Shown piece by piece: positions 51,397 to 60,846 of a DNA stretch of 64,000 bases; positions within the stretch are counted from its first letter, which is position 1; each line of letters opens with the position of its first letter. Origin of the DNA: an uncultured Alistipes sp. (lineage in GTDB: Bacteria > Bacteroidota > Bacteroidia > Bacteroidales > Rikenellaceae); the NCBI GenBank assembly GCA_947177225.1, contig CAMWTS010000006.1:1-64000 (forward strand), given 5' to 3'. Both the position numbers and the translations under genes were made by a program. The notes beneath the pieces are model-generated. The model saw only the letters and a program-made list of their open reading frames with translations. It made no database searches and had not been told where the DNA came from.

Positions 51397-53055
51397 TCAG
51401 AACAGACGCTGATGGTTATCGAGCAAGATGCAGGCCTGCTCACGCGCGGCATCGGTTATAGTGCTGCCCGACAACATCTTGGCTATTTCATCGATACGCT
51501 CCTTGGCACTCAGCCTGCGTACATTGGTGCGGCCGTCGGACTTGTAGACCACCATGTGGGTCGAGCCCTTGGAAGCCACCTGCGGCAAGTGAGTTATATC
51601 GATCACCTGCATCGTAGCCGACAATGCGCAGATAATATCGCCCATGGCGTCGGCAATGCGTCCCGACACGCCCGTATCGATCTCGTCGAATATGATCGTC
51701 GGCAGTTTCGAGCGTTTGGCCAGCATAGCCTTCAAGGCCAGCATCACGCGCGAAAGCTCACCGCCCGAAGCGGTACGCTCGACAGGCTGCGGTACCAGAT
51801 CGGCATTGGCCGAGAAGAGGAAACGTATGGTGTCGTTGCCCGTAGGGGTAAACTCCTCCCCACGCTCCAACTCCACGACGAAACGGGCATCGGCAATGCC
51901 AAGCCGCGCCAACGTCTGCTCGATACTCTCCGAAAGAGCAGCCGTGACGCTCGCACGAGCCTCATGCAGCATATCGGCAGCCTCGGCCGTCTGGCGTTCC
52001 AGAGAATCGATCTGCTCGCGCACCCGGCGCAACTCCGTATCGCTGTTGTCGATAGCTGCAAGACGACGTTCGTAGTCGACCGTCTTGGCTATAAGCTCCG
52101 ACAAATCGGCCGCCTTGTGTTTCATCTCCAACGAATATATCGTATTGAGCCTGTCGCTCAACTTCTGCAACTTCTCCGGGTCGGCATCTATGCGTTCCGT
52201 CTCTGCCGCAGCAGTAGAGCTTATATCCTTGAGCTCCTCGATGACCGAACGCAGTCGCGCAGCCATCTCGCCGCCTGCGGGATAACGATCCGACAGACGC
52301 GCCAGTTCGTGCTCCGACTGTGTGAGCGTCAGCAGTGCTCCCGCCTGCTCGTCATCGAGAGTCTGGCGCAACAGCGCAAGCGACTGAATGATCTGGTCGG
52401 CACTCTCCAATGTGGCCAGCTGCTGCTCGGTTTCGATCTGTTCGCCCTCTTTGAGATGTGCGGCACGAAGCTCCTCGACCGTATATCGCAGCCACTCCTC
52501 GTCCTTGCGCGACGACTCGGCCTCGGCCGCAAGACGGCGATACTCGCTTCTGGCACGTCCCAATTCGTCATACAGAGCACGGTATGCCGACAGACGCGGG
52601 GCATTGTCGGCCAGCGTGTCGAGCGTACGCGTGCGGAACTCCTCCGATGAAAGTATGAGATTCTGATGCTGCGAGTGTATGTCGATCAGACGGGAACCTA
52701 TGCGGCGCAGCGAACTGAGCTGCACCGGCATATCGCCCACAAACGCCCGGCTCTTGCCCGCCGGAGTGATGATACGGCGTATGGTGCATAAGGATTCGAA
52801 ATCGATATCCTCCTCGGCGAAAAGCTCTTCGAGCCCATACCCCTCTATGTCGAACGTAGCCTCTATGACGCAGTTGCGCGACGTATCCTTCATGGCCAAA
52901 CCCTCGTTCTTGGAGCCGAGCAACAGCCCCAGAGCACCCAGCAGGATCGATTTTCCCGCACCCGTTTCACCGGTCAGAATGTTGAGATGAGCGTCCCAAT
53001 CGATCTCCAAACGATCGATCAGCACATAGTTTTCAATCGACAGATGCTTCAACAT
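51397..53055 (-). CDS. recN: DNA repair protein RecN
   Basis: MLKHLSIENYVLIDRLEIDWDAHLNILTGETGAGKSILLGALGLLLG; FDEIDTGVSGRIADAMG. Confidence 0.95.
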   Translation of the reverse strand: MLKHLSIENYVLIDRLEIDWDAHLNILTGETGAGKSILLGALGLLLGSKNEGLAMKDTSRNCVIEATFDIEGYGLEELFAEEDIDFESLCTIRRIITPAGKSRAFVGDMPVQLSSLRRIGSRLIDIHSQHQNLILSSEEFRTRTLDTLADNAPRLSAYRALYDELGRARSEYRRLAAEAESSRKDEEWLRYTVEELRAAHLKEGEQIETEQQLATLESADQIIQSLALLRQTLDDEQAGALLTLTQSEHELARLSDRYPAGGEMAARLRSVIEELKDISSTAAAETERIDADPEKLQKLSDRLNTIYSLEMKHKAADLSELIAKTVDYERRLAAIDNSDTELRRVREQIDSLERQTAEAADMLHEARASVTAALSESIEQTLARLGIADARFVVELERGEEFTPTGNDTIRFLFSANADLVPQPVERTASGGELSRVMLALKAMLAKRSKLPTIIFDEIDTGVSGRIADAMGDIICALSATMQVIDITHLPQVASKGSTHMVVYKSDGRTNVRRLSAKERIDEIAKMLSGSTITDAAREQACILLDNHQRLF

Positions 53056-53073
53056 GGCTCCTTCTATGCTACC

Positions 53074-54276
53074 CTATTTTCGGTTATCGATCAACTCCTC
53101 GATGCGGTCGACGATAATCTCGGCCACTTCGCGTTTTGACATCAGAGGATAATCCGTGCGCGACTTGTCATCGATCAGCGCTACCTTGTTGGTATCACCG
53201 CGAAAGCCCGCACCTTTATCGCGCAACGAGTTGAGAACGATGAAATCGAAGTTCTTCTTAACGAGTTTGGCCTCGGCATGCGCCTGTTCGTCATCGGTCT
53301 CCAAGGCAAAGCCCACCAATATGCGGCTGCCCTTGTCGGCACCTACGCTGGCCGCTATATCCCGGGTGCGGACAAGGCTTATCGATATGTCGTCGTCCGA
53401 CTTGCGGATCTTGCTGGCGGCCACATGTTCGGGGGTGTAATCGGCCACGGCAGCACACATAACGGCACCGTCGGCCTCAGGCCAGCGAGCGGTGACGGCA
53501 ACATACATATCGGCTGCCGACAGTGCATCGATGCGCTCCACACCTTTTGGCACCGGCAGCGACGTGCGGCCGCTTACAAGCGACACCCGCGCACCGCGTC
53601 CGGCCAGTTCGCCGGCAATGGCATAGCCCATCTTTCCGGTTGAGTGATTGGTGATATAACGCACCGGATCGATCGGTTCGATCGTAGCTCCGGCCGTCAC
53701 TATGAAATGCTTACCTGCAAGACTCTTTTTTTTTTCGGACAACAGATCGGCGATCTCGGCAACGATCTCTTCCGGTTCGGCCATGCGTCCCTTGCCCGAC
53801 AAGCCACTGGCGAGTTCGCCCTCGCCCGGTTCGATGACCCTTACGCCGCGCTCGCGCAACGTACTGAGGTTCAGCTGCGTGGTGACATGGGCATACATAT
53901 CCAGGTCCATGGCCGGAGCCACGGCCACCGGACAGCGCGCCGAGAGATAGGTCGTAAGCAGCAGGTTGTCGGCCGTACCCGTAGCCATCTTGGCCAGAGT
54001 ATTGGCTGTGGCCGGAGCTATCAGATAGCAGTCTGCCCACTCGCCGAGCGCCACGTGCGAATTCCACGCACCGTTCTCCGGATCGAAGAAATCGACCAGG
54101 ATAGGATTGCGCGACAAGGTGGCCATAGTCAGCGGCGTAATGAACTGCTTGGCCATGGGTGTCATGACTACACGTACCTGGCAACCTGCCGTCTTTAAAA
54201 GACGGCAAAGCATAGCGGCCTTATATGCCGCTATGCTGCCCGTTATTCCGAGTATGATATGTTTTCCCTTCAACAT
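53074..54276 (-). CDS. coaBC: Bifunctional phosphopantothenoylcysteine decarboxylase / phosphopantothenate--cysteine ligase
   Basis: MLKGKHIILGITGSIAAYKAAMLCRLL; VAPAMDLDMY; TAGATIEPIDPVRYITNHSTGKMGYAIA; start trimmed. Confidence 0.95.
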   Translation of the reverse strand: MLKGKHIILGITGSIAAYKAAMLCRLLKTAGCQVRVVMTPMAKQFITPLTMATLSRNPILVDFFDPENGAWNSHVALGEWADCYLIAPATANTLAKMATGTADNLLLTTYLSARCPVAVAPAMDLDMYAHVTTQLNLSTLRERGVRVIEPGEGELASGLSGKGRMAEPEEIVAEIADLLSEKKKSLAGKHFIVTAGATIEPIDPVRYITNHSTGKMGYAIAGELAGRGARVSLVSGRTSLPVPKGVERIDALSAADMYVAVTARWPEADGAVMCAAVADYTPEHVAASKIRKSDDDISISLVRTRDIAASVGADKGSRILVGFALETDDEQAHAEAKLVKKNFDFIVLNSLRDKGAGFRGDTNKVALIDDKSRTDYPLMSKREVAEIIVDRIEELIDNRK

Positions 54277-54348
54277 ACCTGATATACGTTGTTTCGAGCA
54301 GGTGACTCCGCCGATCGGACGGATATCGCCGGCTCGCAATGCGCATTG

Positions 54349-54681
54349 TTACTGCTGATCGGCCTGTTCTGCGCCGTGCTTGAAGAATACCTCGTTGTCG
54401 AGAAACTCCTCGGTTGCGATGATGACAGGCTTGGGCAGACGCTCGTAATAGCGCGAAATCTCTATCTGCTCGCGATTCTCGAACGTCTCCTCCACCGAGT
54501 TGTCGCTCGGCGACGAGAAGTCGGCCAGCTTGCGGTTGAGCTCGGTTTTAAGTTCCGTAGCAATCTGGTTGGCACGACGGGCAATGATGTTGACACTCTC
54601 ATAAATGTTGCCTGTCGGACGATCCAAATCCACCAACTTGCGTGTGATGGTGTTGTTGGGAATATTCTTCTTGATCTCCAT
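54349..54681 (-). CDS. rpoZ: RNA polymerase omega subunit-like protein
   Basis: GNIYESVNIIARRANQIATELKTELNRKL; position between bamD and coaBC. Confidence 0.8.
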   Translation of the reverse strand: MEIKKNIPNNTITRKLVDLDRPTGNIYESVNIIARRANQIATELKTELNRKLADFSSPSDNSVEETFENREQIEISRYYERLPKPVIIATEEFLDNEVFFKHGAEQADQQ

Positions 54682-54697
54682 CGTTTATTATATTGTT

Positions 54698-55555
54698 TTA
54701 TCTGAAATCGTTAAATTGCGGCTGCGACGTCTCCTCGCTCTCGGGCTCCGAAGTGCGATTCTTGTCGAGGTAGTTGCGTGCATCTTTGGCCATGCGTTCC
54801 AACTCCTTCAAGTGATCCGATTCGGGATACTCGTTAAGGAACGTATAATAGGAGTCGAGCATCGACAGATAACGGTCTGTCTGCTTTGCCTCGACGGAGT
54901 TGGCCGCAAGACGATACGACGACACCACAGTATAGTACATCATATCCTCGCGATGCTTCGAATCGGGATAACGCTTGATAGCATTCTTGAAGGCCACGAT
55001 GGCCGACTTGTAGCGTCCTATTTTATAATAGGTGTAGGCATTCAGATAGCTCTTCTCCTGCAAACGCTCCGACAGGATATCTATCATCTGCTGGAACTCG
55101 GGTATCTGCTTCGAATCGGGATAACGCGACATGAACTCCGAGATGGCGACAATGGCCTGAGTGGTCAGAGACTGATCGCGCTTGGGCCCGGGAGCCATGC
55201 GGAAGAAACAGTGGGCATACATGCCCTCGGCCTGCTCGATGAACGGACTGCGGCCGAACTTGCGGCGAAACTCGTCGAGCATCATCGAAGCTGCGTCCCA
55301 GTCACGCTCCTTGAACTTGCAATGCGCCGTATAGAAGGTGATGGTGTCTTCGCGCGGAGTGCCGACATAGATGTGGCGGCATGCCTCGAAGAGCGTCGAG
55401 GCTTTCGACCACTTCTCCGCACCATAGAACTCCAACGCTTGCTGATAGGCATACTCCGGGTCGCCCGACTTAATGATCTGGTTGACACCCGAACAGGCAC
55501 CCATCATGCAACCGAGGGTAACCGCAAAGGCTATATATCCGATAATTCGCTTCAT
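54698..55555 (-). CDS. bamD: Outer-membrane assembly lipoprotein BamD
   Basis: Lipobox GACSG; TPR repeats YYKIGRYKSAIVAFKNAIKRYPDSKHREDMMY; start trimmed to 55555. Confidence 0.9.
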   Translation of the reverse strand: MKRIIGYIAFAVTLGCMMGACSGVNQIIKSGDPEYAYQQALEFYGAEKWSKASTLFEACRHIYVGTPREDTITFYTAHCKFKERDWDAASMMLDEFRRKFGRSPFIEQAEGMYAHCFFRMAPGPKRDQSLTTQAIVAISEFMSRYPDSKQIPEFQQMIDILSERLQEKSYLNAYTYYKIGRYKSAIVAFKNAIKRYPDSKHREDMMYYTVVSSYRLAANSVEAKQTDRYLSMLDSYYTFLNEYPESDHLKELERMAKDARNYLDKNRTSEPESEETSQPQFNDFR

Positions 55556-55924
55556 TTCCGATCGATAGTTATTTATGCCTGCGAAGACAATAAGCACGCA
55601 AAGTTATACATAATTTTCGAAATAACGGTTCAAGCAGACCAAATATTACACCCGACAACGAAAAAACTTGATTCTTCGCATCATTATGCCGCTTCTTCGC
55701 ACTGCTGCCGGCCGCCTGCCGAGCGTCCTGCGGCATCGGCATATCAGCACGTCTGCTGCAATCGGCGGCGATCCTGCCTCCGCAAAAAAATCCGATCTTC
55801 TGCCAGACGATCCGCCACTCCGACAGACAATCCTGCCTCCCGCCAGACAGCCCGCCCCTCCGACATAAAAACAGATACGGACATCTGTTGAAGATGCCCG
55901 TATCCGATTCTCCTTTATCTTTGA

Positions 55925-57604
55925 TTATGCTTCCTGCTCGTCGTAACCGTTGGCACGCGCACCCCACATAAGAGTGAAGACCAGCATGCCGACGACAGCT
56001 ATTGCGATCATGCCGAGGAAGACATAGTTCCAGCCGAAGTGATCGACCAGAACGCCGACACCCAGACCCGACACGAATACGCTCAGATAACCGAATATAC
56101 CCGTCAGACCGTTAGCCGTGGCAGCAGCCTTTTTGGTTGCCTGATTGGCTGCGGCAATACCGATCAGCGCCTGCGGACCGTAGATGCAGAAACCGGCCAT
56201 TGCCAACACGCAGATCAACACCAGCGGGTGAACATCGTTGGGCAGCATGTAGAATATGGTCATGAACACGGCCGTACCCAACATACAGAATACGCATGTG
56301 CGGTGTGCGCGACCCTTGAAGAAGCGGTCGGTAGCCCAACCGGCCACAAGCATACCGATGATACCGAATATCTCGAAGATGGCCACAGTCCAACCGGCAT
56401 AGGTATACGACATGTCGCGCGCCTCGGTAAGGAACTTGGGACCCCAGTCGAGAACCGAGAAACGGACGATATAGACGAAGAAGTTGGCTATGGCAAGGAT
56501 CCATATCAGCTTGTTGCGATATACCTTCTTGCGAACGAACTCCTTGTATGCAGCGGGATCGTTGTCGCCGCTGTCGAGCGAAGTCTTCGTATTCTCCAAT
56601 TCGGGCAGACCCACCGACTTGGGCGTATCGCGCAGGAATGCGAAGATGCCCAGCGCACCGAGCAGCGCGATGATGGCCGGCAGGAAGAAGCACCACTGCC
56701 ATGCTCCGGCATTGGTCGAAAGAGCGACGATGCTCGACAAGGCCTTGGCCTCGGCAGGAGCTATACCGAGTTTCTCCGAGATGTTGTCGGCAGAGATCTT
56801 CGGATCGGCTGCAAGCATATTCTTGACAGCGGTATAGTTTTGATGATCGAACACGAAAGTCTGATCGACGGTGGCACCATGCTCATAGTTCTCCTTGAAA
56901 GTGTACTCGACATATGCTATCACGTCGTCGGCCTGCTTCTCGACGGTAACCTTGTCGACCTTGGCAATGCGGATATCCGACTTCTTGACATCGTCTTTCA
57001 GATTGCAGGTCACATAGTTGTACGTCATATCGCTGACCTTGGTCTCATCGTTGCTCAAATCGGCACCCATGTGTCCCATGATGAAACCGCAGAGAATGGC
57101 CAACAGACCGGCACCGATAGAGTGCGACGTATTCCAGATAGACATCTTTGTAGCCAGCTCCTGAGGCGGAATCCAGTGCGAAAGCAGTCGCGCGCACGGC
57201 GGGAAACCGCTGCCCTGGAAGATGTTGTTGAGAACGAGCAGCGCACCGAAGATAATAATCAGCGTGTGAGGCGCAGCACCTATCTCGATGCCCAGAAGCG
57301 ACGGCGCGAAGCCGAAAGCGAAGCTGGCCAGCGCACAGAGCAGCAAACCCAGCGACATGTGGTAGCGCGCGTTCATGCGGTCGGCGATCAGGCCGTTGAC
57401 GAAGCGCGACAGACCGTATACCAGACCTACGATGGCCAGAATAATACCGAAGCTCGTGTTAGAGATGCCGTACTCGGCGGCAAGGCCGGGCATGGCGAAT
57501 GAAAAGTTTTTCCTGACGAAGTAAAACAGCGCATAGCCGATCATCGTCACGATGATGGTTCGCGTCTGCCAGTACTTGAAAAGTTTCTTCTGATTTGCGT
57601 CCAT
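55925..57604 (-). CDS. MFS transporter, glycerol-phosphate/hexose-phosphate (GlpT/UhpT)-like, with large soluble insertion
   Basis: YALFYFVRKNFSFAMPGL, GLSRFVNGLIADRMNARY, FQGSGFPPCARLLSHWIPPQE; about 110-aa hydrophilic insert after GFIMGHMGADL. Confidence 0.87.
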   Translation of the reverse strand: MDANQKKLFKYWQTRTIIVTMIGYALFYFVRKNFSFAMPGLAAEYGISNTSFGIILAIVGLVYGLSRFVNGLIADRMNARYHMSLGLLLCALASFAFGFAPSLLGIEIGAAPHTLIIIFGALLVLNNIFQGSGFPPCARLLSHWIPPQELATKMSIWNTSHSIGAGLLAILCGFIMGHMGADLSNDETKVSDMTYNYVTCNLKDDVKKSDIRIAKVDKVTVEKQADDVIAYVEYTFKENYEHGATVDQTFVFDHQNYTAVKNMLAADPKISADNISEKLGIAPAEAKALSSIVALSTNAGAWQWCFFLPAIIALLGALGIFAFLRDTPKSVGLPELENTKTSLDSGDNDPAAYKEFVRKKVYRNKLIWILAIANFFVYIVRFSVLDWGPKFLTEARDMSYTYAGWTVAIFEIFGIIGMLVAGWATDRFFKGRAHRTCVFCMLGTAVFMTIFYMLPNDVHPLVLICVLAMAGFCIYGPQALIGIAAANQATKKAAATANGLTGIFGYLSVFVSGLGVGVLVDHFGWNYVFLGMIAIAVVGMLVFTLMWGARANGYDEQEA

Positions 57605-57661
57605 TTGCAGTAAGTTAAAATAGTGTTAAATTAGCTTCTCGCTTCGGTTGCGGCAATCGCT

Positions 57662-59002
57662 CTACTTCACCTCCCATTTGCCGCCCTTGCCGAAGAGCCG
57701 CTCAGAGAATTTCTCCATCAAACCGCAACGGTAGATGATGTCGATGTTGGTGATGCGGCTGCGCATGTATGGAATATATCCGAACGTCGTGCGCAGACGC
57801 TCGCGCGTCACACCTATCATCTCCGGTTCATACGGCGCACCCACGGCTTTCAGATTGGCATATACCTCGTCGAAAGGTATGATCTGAGCCTTGATACGCT
57901 CTCTCAGCTCCGGCCACTTCTCTTTGAGCAGCGTCAGCTGCCGGCGAAGACCCTCCTTGTCGACATATTTGTCGCGAGTCTCCTTCGTAGCACGGGCGAT
58001 ATGTCCCGGTTTTCCCGCAAATATACGCAAAATATCTTGTTCCACCTCATTCCAGCTCTTCCAATTTTCGACAGCACGCTCGATATCGAGGTTTTCCAGC
58101 GGCTCTTCGAGCAGCATTTCAATCGAAGCGGTAGAGATCAATGTGCCGATACCCACCTTGAAACCGTGCGACACATGCTTGCCTTCATAGCAGAGATTCT
58201 CCATATCCCAGCAGTGCGAGAACTGATGCTCGGTACCCGAAGCCGGACGGCTCGACTGCAACGCCTGCATGGCGAAACCCGACATGATGAGTCCCTCGCC
58301 CAACGCCTCGGTCATGTCGACATCGCCGGCGAAGACGGCTGCCGGTGCCGACAGCGACTCGCGCAGACCGTTCTGCACAAGATTCCACGAGAACTCGTCG
58401 AGCTGCTCCGAGCCGATGGCGTCCGACAGAATCCAGTCGGCACCGGCCGGAATCTTGGCGATAAGATCGGCATAACCCGATGCGGCGAGCTCCTTGGGAG
58501 CCACAGCCGAGATGGTCGGGTCGAAGATGAAGCCGTAGGGAGCCGGACAGTCGAAGGTCTGCTTGTTGCCGTCGAGCGTTATGGAAGCACCGTATGCCGT
58601 GTATCCGTCCATAGAAACAGCCGTTCCCACGCACATATACTGGCGCGAGCAGTGATGCGACACCAGCTTCGTCAGGTCGTTTATCACACCCGAGCCGACG
58701 GCGATAGCGATGGCATCGGTCTTGGAAAGCACCTCTTCCAGTTCCTCGACATATTTCCATTCGGCATAAAGCTCCGGATCGTTGAAGATGTGCGGTGCAT
58801 GCTGCTCGACACCCGCTGCCGCCAGCGAAGCCTCGACATGCTTGCCGGCAACCTCCCAGGTGTTGGTGTCGGCTACGATTATAGCTTTTTTCTCGGGAAA
58901 CAACTTCTTAAACATCTCGCCGGTGCGAGATACCACTCCGCGACCGATGTATAGATCTTTGGTATCGGTCGTACGAGTCAATGCTTGTTCAACTTTATTC
59001 AT
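57662..59002 (-). CDS. sn-glycerol-1-phosphate dehydrogenase (AraM/EgsA family)
   Basis: AIAVGSGVINDLTKLVSHHCSRQYMCVGTAVSMDGYTAYGASIT; ASGTEHQFSHCWDM metal-binding region. Confidence 0.88.
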   Translation of the reverse strand: MNKVEQALTRTTDTKDLYIGRGVVSRTGEMFKKLFPEKKAIIVADTNTWEVAGKHVEASLAAAGVEQHAPHIFNDPELYAEWKYVEELEEVLSKTDAIAIAVGSGVINDLTKLVSHHCSRQYMCVGTAVSMDGYTAYGASITLDGNKQTFDCPAPYGFIFDPTISAVAPKELAASGYADLIAKIPAGADWILSDAIGSEQLDEFSWNLVQNGLRESLSAPAAVFAGDVDMTEALGEGLIMSGFAMQALQSSRPASGTEHQFSHCWDMENLCYEGKHVSHGFKVGIGTLISTASIEMLLEEPLENLDIERAVENWKSWNEVEQDILRIFAGKPGHIARATKETRDKYVDKEGLRRQLTLLKEKWPELRERIKAQIIPFDEVYANLKAVGAPYEPEMIGVTRERLRTTFGYIPYMRSRITNIDIIYRCGLMEKFSERLFGKGGKWEVK

Positions 59003-59137
59003 AAAATAACAAAATAATTTCCTTTTCGAATTTTATCTGGCGCCGCCATACATGCGACGACATTAGCTGTGGGTGCGGCGATCAAGCCGCACTCACAAAA
59101 TCGGATCGAGAAGACTCCGTCTGCCGGAGCCGCCCGA

Positions 59138-60766
59138 CTAATATGTCGGCGGAGTGGCCGAAGAGTAATCGCTGCCCGAATAGAACTTGTCGCACTCGTA
59201 GGTTCTGCCGAAGGGATCGGTGGCAACCACCTTGACCGCAGCCGACGGATCTTTGAGCGTGTACTTGTACATGTGGTAGCAGGCCGTACAATAGTTGCTG
59301 CGCGTACCGCCGTTGTGACCGCGGCCGACGACTCCGACATTATAGCCTATTGCCCACCAGTCCTGTGCCGAGGTGGTCGAAGGTTTCTCCTCTTTCGACT
59401 TGTAGGGGATAAGGGTCATGTCGCCGCTCAGCACGCCGTTCTCGTAGAGCTGCACCGTCCAATCCTTGTCGGCATTGAATACGTTGGCCAGAACCACGTC
59501 GCTTCCGTAGGCGAACTGGAACGTCTCGTAGCTGCCGCCGGTGGCCGCATTGCCGCGATACAGACGCAGCTGGAAATCGCGATCGTTCATCTGCTCGTTG
59601 ACACCGCGATAAAACCAGTTGTCGATGGTGGTGCCATTGACATCGTAGATGGCAAAGCCGTTGGGCGTACCGTCGCCGTTGAGATTCGAGTACCAGAACG
59701 CACCGCACACGGCACCGTGGATATGCTCGTACATCTTGTCCGAATAGATGTAGTTGCGGCCATAGTGCGTATGGCCGGCCATGATATGCACCTCCTTATA
59801 CTCTTTGAGCAGATTCAGCACGTCCTGCACATGAGGCGTATTGGAGTTGACCAGCGGAATGTGTATGCAGAAGATAATCATCTTGTCCTTGTCGACATGC
59901 GACAGATCGGCTTTGAGCCACTCGTACTGCTCGTCGGTAAAAGCACGCTGATAGCTGTTCGATGCGGTATTGGTGGTGTATTGTATGTCGCGCATCGAGA
60001 TGATGTGCGCATCGCCACGATTCCACGAGTAGTCGATAGGACCGAACACATACTCGAACTGACGCTGGAATGCCAGATTGAAAGTCGACGATTTCGAATC
60101 GGCCTGAACCGGAGCGAAGTTGTTGTCATGGTTGCCGATGGTCTGGAAGATGGGCATGCCGCCGCTGAAAGTAGTGCGCATGGCATTGCGCATGGGCACC
60201 ATGTTGCCTACGGTATTGGTCGAACCCTCCGTATAGACGATATCGCCCAGTGTCACGCCATAGCAAGGTACGTCAGAGGCCTCCACTTCGGCCTTAACCA
60301 CAGGCATGGTCTCGTTGATGAAACGAGCGTTGTATGTGGCATTCTTCGACTGGGGATCGGCCAGACAGAAGAGTTTGAAGCGCGTTTCGGGCGCATCGAG
60401 TCTCCTCAGCTGAAAGTCGTAACGCTCCACCTTGGGCTGCAAAGCCTTGTAGAAGCACGGACTGCCCGACTCGATAGCGATCTCGCAATCGGCAGGCGTA
60501 GAGTAAAAGACATATACCGCGTCGCTGCTGCGCTTGAACTGGTAGCAACCGTTATGATCGGTGGCAACGACCGTAAAGCCGTCGCTCACGACAACACCCT
60601 CCATACGATTGCCCTTCGTATCGGTGATGACACCGTATACATCATTACCCTCTTCGATCTCAGTTATGGTTCCTCCGGGGCCCGGGGTCTCTTTTGCGCC
60701 GTCGTCCTTCGAACAAGCGGCAAACATCGTAGCGCAAATCGTTAATAAAAAGAATAGACGTTTCAT
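59138..60766 (-). CDS. Calcineurin-like metallophosphoesterase lipoprotein
   Basis: Lipobox MFAACSK; FCLADPQ, TLGDIVY, TIGNHDNN, FCIHIPL, IMAGHTHYGRN. Confidence 0.9.
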   Translation of the reverse strand: MKRLFFLLTICATMFAACSKDDGAKETPGPGGTITEIEEGNDVYGVITDTKGNRMEGVVVSDGFTVVATDHNGCYQFKRSSDAVYVFYSTPADCEIAIESGSPCFYKALQPKVERYDFQLRRLDAPETRFKLFCLADPQSKNATYNARFINETMPVVKAEVEASDVPCYGVTLGDIVYTEGSTNTVGNMVPMRNAMRTTFSGGMPIFQTIGNHDNNFAPVQADSKSSTFNLAFQRQFEYVFGPIDYSWNRGDAHIISMRDIQYTTNTASNSYQRAFTDEQYEWLKADLSHVDKDKMIIFCIHIPLVNSNTPHVQDVLNLLKEYKEVHIMAGHTHYGRNYIYSDKMYEHIHGAVCGAFWYSNLNGDGTPNGFAIYDVNGTTIDNWFYRGVNEQMNDRDFQLRLYRGNAATGGSYETFQFAYGSDVVLANVFNADKDWTVQLYENGVLSGDMTLIPYKSKEEKPSTTSAQDWWAIGYNVGVVGRGHNGGTRSNYCTACYHMYKYTLKDPSAAVKVVATDPFGRTYECDKFYSGSDYSSATPPTY

Positions 60767-60846
60767 ACGTGTAAAGGATTTAAAATTATCCGCAAAGTTA
60801 ACTTATGAGGAGGATCGATCCGATCCCCCTCATAAGAAACCGATTG

